DNA from: Leptolinea sp. UBA5203
Lineage (GTDB): Bacteria > Chloroflexota > Anaerolineae > Anaerolineales > Anaerolineaceae
Direction: 5' to 3'
DNA length: 53,894 bases
Assembly (NCBI GenBank): GCA_002412765.1
Contig: DHVR01000027.1
Coordinates: 62,525 to 116,418, forward strand
The stretch's first letter is position 1, and every line of letters starts with the position of its first letter. The translations under genes and the position numbers were made by a program. This document shows positions 51,454 to 53,894 of the stretch, piece by piece. Below the pieces are notes generated by a model, which saw nothing but the letters and a program-made list of their open reading frames with translations, was not told the DNA's origin and ran no database searches.

Positions 51454-52412
51454 GGCAGCCCGCCACCATAGGCATCGACCTAGGCGGCACCAACGTCCGA
51501 GCTGGAGCCGTCACAAGCAGCGGTCAATTATTAAGCTACAGCGAAACGCCCATCATTGCCGCTGATGGTCCGGAAATCGGCTTGAAGCGCATCACCCGCT
51601 TGATCGAACAGATCAGCGCGGAAGCCGATGTTCAGATTCAAGCCGTGGGCGTGGGCTGTACCGGACCGTTGGATCGCGCCGCAGGCACGATCAATAATCC
51701 CTACACCCTGCCCACCTGGGAAAACGTCAATATCAACCAGGCGCTGAAGGATCATTTCTCGGTCCCGGTCAGCCTGGAAAATGACGCGGACGCAGCCGCA
51801 TTGGGCGAATCCTGGCTCGGCGCCGGACGCGGCCTTTCACGGGTTTTGATGGTAACCGTGGGTACCGGCGTAGGTACCGGCTTCATTCTGGATGGAAAAA
51901 TCTATCGCGGCTTGGCGGGTGTACACCCCGAAGGCGGGCATATCCCCATTGATCCATCCGGTCCGCAGTGTTATTGCGGCGCCAGAGGATGCCTGGAAAG
52001 CCTGGCCAGCGGCAGCGGCATTGCCGCCATTGCCCAAAACCGGGTGCTGCATACGCCCTCCCTGTTGATGGAGAAGGCCGATCAGAACCCGGAGTTGATC
52101 AGCGCTGAAATGGTCATCGCAGCCGCTCAGGCTGGTGATGCCCTGGCGATGGAGATTGTTCAACAATCTGCCACAGCCCTGGCTTTGGGGCTGATTAATT
52201 TAGTGCATCTCTATCTTCCGGATTGTGTGGTTTTTTCCGGCGGGGTGATGCATTCCTTTGCTTTATACGAACCACGGCTCAAGGAAATGATGAAAATCCA
52301 TTCCGTGATGAGTCCGCTGGACCAAATTTCCCTCCTTCTGGCACAACTTGGACAGAAAGCCGGCATCTACGGCGCCGCCCGGGCTGCCATGCTGGATGCA
52401 TCCATTGATTAA
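51450..52412 (+). CDS. ROK-family sugar kinase
   Basis: This is a 320-residue cytosolic ROK kinase, probably phosphorylating glucose, N-acetylglucosamine or a related sugar. Its phosphate motif is TIGIDLGGTNVRAG at the start. The ENDADAAALGE block near residue 110 carries the catalytic Asp, and GTGVGTGFILDGKIYRGLAG follows. The Zn site is CYCGARGCLESLASG near residue 172, with all expected cysteines. It has no HTH, so it is an enzyme, not a repressor. Coupled to the permease gene and followed by an isomerase-like gene, it should trap the imported sugar as its 6-phosphate. Confidence 0.92.
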   Translation: MRQPATIGIDLGGTNVRAGAVTSSGQLLSYSETPIIAADGPEIGLKRITRLIEQISAEADVQIQAVGVGCTGPLDRAAGTINNPYTLPTWENVNINQALKDHFSVPVSLENDADAAALGESWLGAGRGLSRVLMVTVGTGVGTGFILDGKIYRGLAGVHPEGGHIPIDPSGPQCYCGARGCLESLASGSGIAAIAQNRVLHTPSLLMEKADQNPELISAEMVIAAAQAGDALAMEIVQQSATALALGLINLVHLYLPDCVVFSGGVMHSFALYEPRLKEMMKIHSVMSPLDQISLLLAQLGQKAGIYGAARAAMLDASID

Positions 52413-52442
52413 AAATAAACTCCACTAAAAAGAGAACGATCT

Positions 52443-53483
52443 ATGGCACAGACTCAATATATCTCCGATATCCTTTCCCAACCGGCAGCTCTGCGCGAAG
52501 CGCTGAACCATTATCCAGCTGACCCAATCGCAACCCTGGCAAAACGCATCAACCAAGGGGATTTCAAACGAATTGTCCTTACCGGTATGGGTTCTTCCTA
52601 CAACGGCGCCTACCCTGCTTGGCTGAAGATGCTTTCCCTCTCCATCCCGACCATTCATGTCAACTCGGCTGAATTGCTGCATTACGGTCAGGATTTGATT
52701 GATTCCCAGACCCTCTTGTGGATCAACTCCCAATCCGGCTTCAGTGTGGAAATTGTGAAGCTGTTGGAAAGCTTGCAGGACCGGCGACCGGCTTTTCAAT
52801 TGAGCATGTGCAACAATCCGGAAAGCCCGCTGGCAAAATCCGCGGACCTTAACGTCACTCTTTTTGCAGGGCATGAAGCCTCTGTCAGTACAAAGACCTA
52901 TATCAACATGCTGGCCTTGCTCTTGCTCACGGCAACCCAGCTCACGGGTGGAGATTGGCACAAAGCACAACAAACCATGCTGGACACCTGTACGGTTATG
53001 GAAAATTATCTTTCGGATTTGCAGGATAAAGTGCACACCCTGGATACGATGCTTGGACAGATCGATCAGATGCTCCTGCTAGGGCGCGGCCCTTCCATGT
53101 CGGCTGTTTGGAACGGCTCCTTAATTATGAAGGAAGCCTCCAAGGCCACCTATGAAGGCATGAACGTGGCCGATTTCCGTCATGGGCCGATGGAATTGGC
53201 CTGCGCCAAACTGACCATCCTGATGTTCGAAGGCGCGGCCGAGACCGCCAAAATCAATCATGACCTAGCTATGGATGTCTTTAAGTACGGCGGCAAGGTG
53301 ATCTGGTTTTCCAAACAACCCGACCCCATCCTGCCCACTTTCCTGCTGCCCACCGTCGAAGAGAGCGTCACTCCCCTGGTTGAAATTCTCCCCATTCAAC
53401 TGCTCACCCTGGTGCTGGCCGATCGGGAAGGCATTGAAGCCGGAAAATTCCGCCACATCGGCAAAGTTACCACGCAGGAATAG
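52443..53483 (+). CDS. SIS-domain sugar isomerase/deaminase (GlmS C-terminal-like)
   Basis: This is a 346-residue protein with two SIS domains, like the isomerase half of GlmS and the AgaS/FrlB type enzymes. The first is seen as VLTGMGSSYNGAYPAWL and the SQSGFSVEI loop. The second includes LLGRGPSMSAVWNGSLIMKE and NVADFRHGPMEL, where the His-Gly-Pro motif is conserved. The glutaminase domain of GlmS is absent, so it would deaminate or isomerise a phosphorylated amino sugar without glutamine. No NagA deacetylase is in the window, so an un-acetylated or otherwise modified amino sugar may be the substrate. It is the last gene before a terminator. Confidence 0.85.
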   Translation: MAQTQYISDILSQPAALREALNHYPADPIATLAKRINQGDFKRIVLTGMGSSYNGAYPAWLKMLSLSIPTIHVNSAELLHYGQDLIDSQTLLWINSQSGFSVEIVKLLESLQDRRPAFQLSMCNNPESPLAKSADLNVTLFAGHEASVSTKTYINMLALLLLTATQLTGGDWHKAQQTMLDTCTVMENYLSDLQDKVHTLDTMLGQIDQMLLLGRGPSMSAVWNGSLIMKEASKATYEGMNVADFRHGPMELACAKLTILMFEGAAETAKINHDLAMDVFKYGGKVIWFSKQPDPILPTFLLPTVEESVTPLVEILPIQLLTLVLADREGIEAGKFRHIGKVTTQE

Positions 53484-53555
53484 GCAGGCATCTTCCTATT
53501 AATTGAGTATCTATCACTCCTCCTCGATAGAGCTTCGCCAAGCCTTTCATTTAAG

Positions 53556-53593
53556 ACAAACAGTCTCCCCGAAACCGCAGGGAGACTGTTTGT
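53556..53593 (+). terminator. Terminator of the amino-sugar operon
   Basis: A perfect 14-bp stem (ACAAACAGTCTCCC and complement) with a 10-nt loop, followed by TTATT, lies 72 bp after the SIS gene stop. Confidence 0.85.
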
Positions 53594-53894
53594 TTATTGG
53601 GATTTTAAACAAAGTGCACTGACTGAAAATTAATATTGCTTTTCGAAGTCCATCATTTCTCAGTTTATCATTTCATTTGAATACGCTTCGAGAGAAAACA
53701 GTTAACCGTCCTCCCTATTTTCGCTTTTGGAAAATGGGGGACTCACGGAAGATCGCCTAGCCCGTTTAAGAAATAAGAGAATGATACGATGTTTCTCTCA
53801 TATCCCCGTTTTTTCCGAATAAAGTGCGTAGGTTTTGCAGAGTTGCTCACAATGAAATGACAAGATAGAGTGTCATTGCGAGTAAGTCCACAGC
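53594..53894. other. Non-coding end of the window
   Basis: No gene is seen in the last 300 bp. TGTCATTGCGAG near 53870 is the beginning of a short repeat type common in many bacterial genomes. GGAAAATGGGGGACTC at 53731 resembles other intergenic repeat material. The next gene lies beyond the edge. Confidence 0.5.

Noticed and set aside
1..53894. tRNA, rRNA, integrase or transposase genes that would mark a genomic island
   Set aside because: None was found by eye on either strand. The mobile character of the 26-47 kb region rests only on repeats, module shuffling and AT-rich tips.

Overview
The window looks like chromosomal DNA of an anaerobic, fermentative member of the Chloroflexota, most likely Anaerolineae. 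This is inferred from a lysine-fermentation operon, several sugar and peptide ABC importers that lack their own ATPases, many Thr/Pro-rich lipoproteins, abundant short palindromic repeats, and a glucose-binding protein of the Thermus/Chloroflexota type. No rRNA, tRNA, CRISPR array, integrase or transposase was seen.

Layout. (1) 1-5.5 kb, minus strand: lysine fermentation. Thiolase, a class III aminotransferase resembling 3-aminobutyryl-CoA transaminase, 3-keto-5-aminohexanoate cleavage enzyme, both acetoacetate CoA-transferase subunits, and 3,5-diaminohexanoate dehydrogenase cut by the window edge. (2) 6.3-13.6 kb, plus: two Dpp/Opp-type permeases, two amidohydrolases and a family 5 substrate-binding lipoprotein. 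(3) 13.7-17.4 kb, minus: two secreted repeat proteins. (4) 17.8-21.7 kb, plus: proB, proA and a PLP-dependent decarboxylase, followed by a block of short dispersed repeats. (5) 22.2-26.3 kb, minus: a possible exopolysaccharide unit with a BcsB-like protein, a Wzz-like protein with a degenerate GGDEF domain, and a sortase-like lipoprotein.

(6) 26.4-36.5 kb, minus, is the most unusual part. Five tandem cassettes each hold only the last ~140 residues of an RHS core, a different C-terminal domain and a different downstream gene. None has a signal peptide, a full RHS shell or a convincing start, so they look like stored toxin/immunity modules rather than complete toxins. Two C-terminal domains are alpha/beta-hydrolase-like, and each is followed by a large beta-propeller-like lipoprotein. 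One is hydrophobic and is followed by a two-TM peptide, one resembles known small RNase-type tips, and one is unrecognised. Hairpins and ~225-bp double-palindrome repeats sit at most module borders. One module carries three small palindromic insertions inside its reading frame.

(7) 36.9-40.4 kb: a hybrid histidine kinase and a convergent response-regulator-like gene whose 3' ends overlap. (8) 40.6-45.1 kb: a glucose/mannose-type ABC importer whose binding protein is a fused tandem duplication. (9) 45.1-47.4 kb, minus: remains of more toxin/immunity modules, with orphan immunity-like genes (one with a nonsense mutation) separated by the same palindromic repeats. (10) 47.5-53.5 kb, plus: a GntR-controlled amino-sugar operon (binding protein, two permeases, ROK kinase, SIS-domain isomerase/deaminase) with a clear promoter/operator.

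All functions come from reading the sequence and family knowledge. No database search was run.
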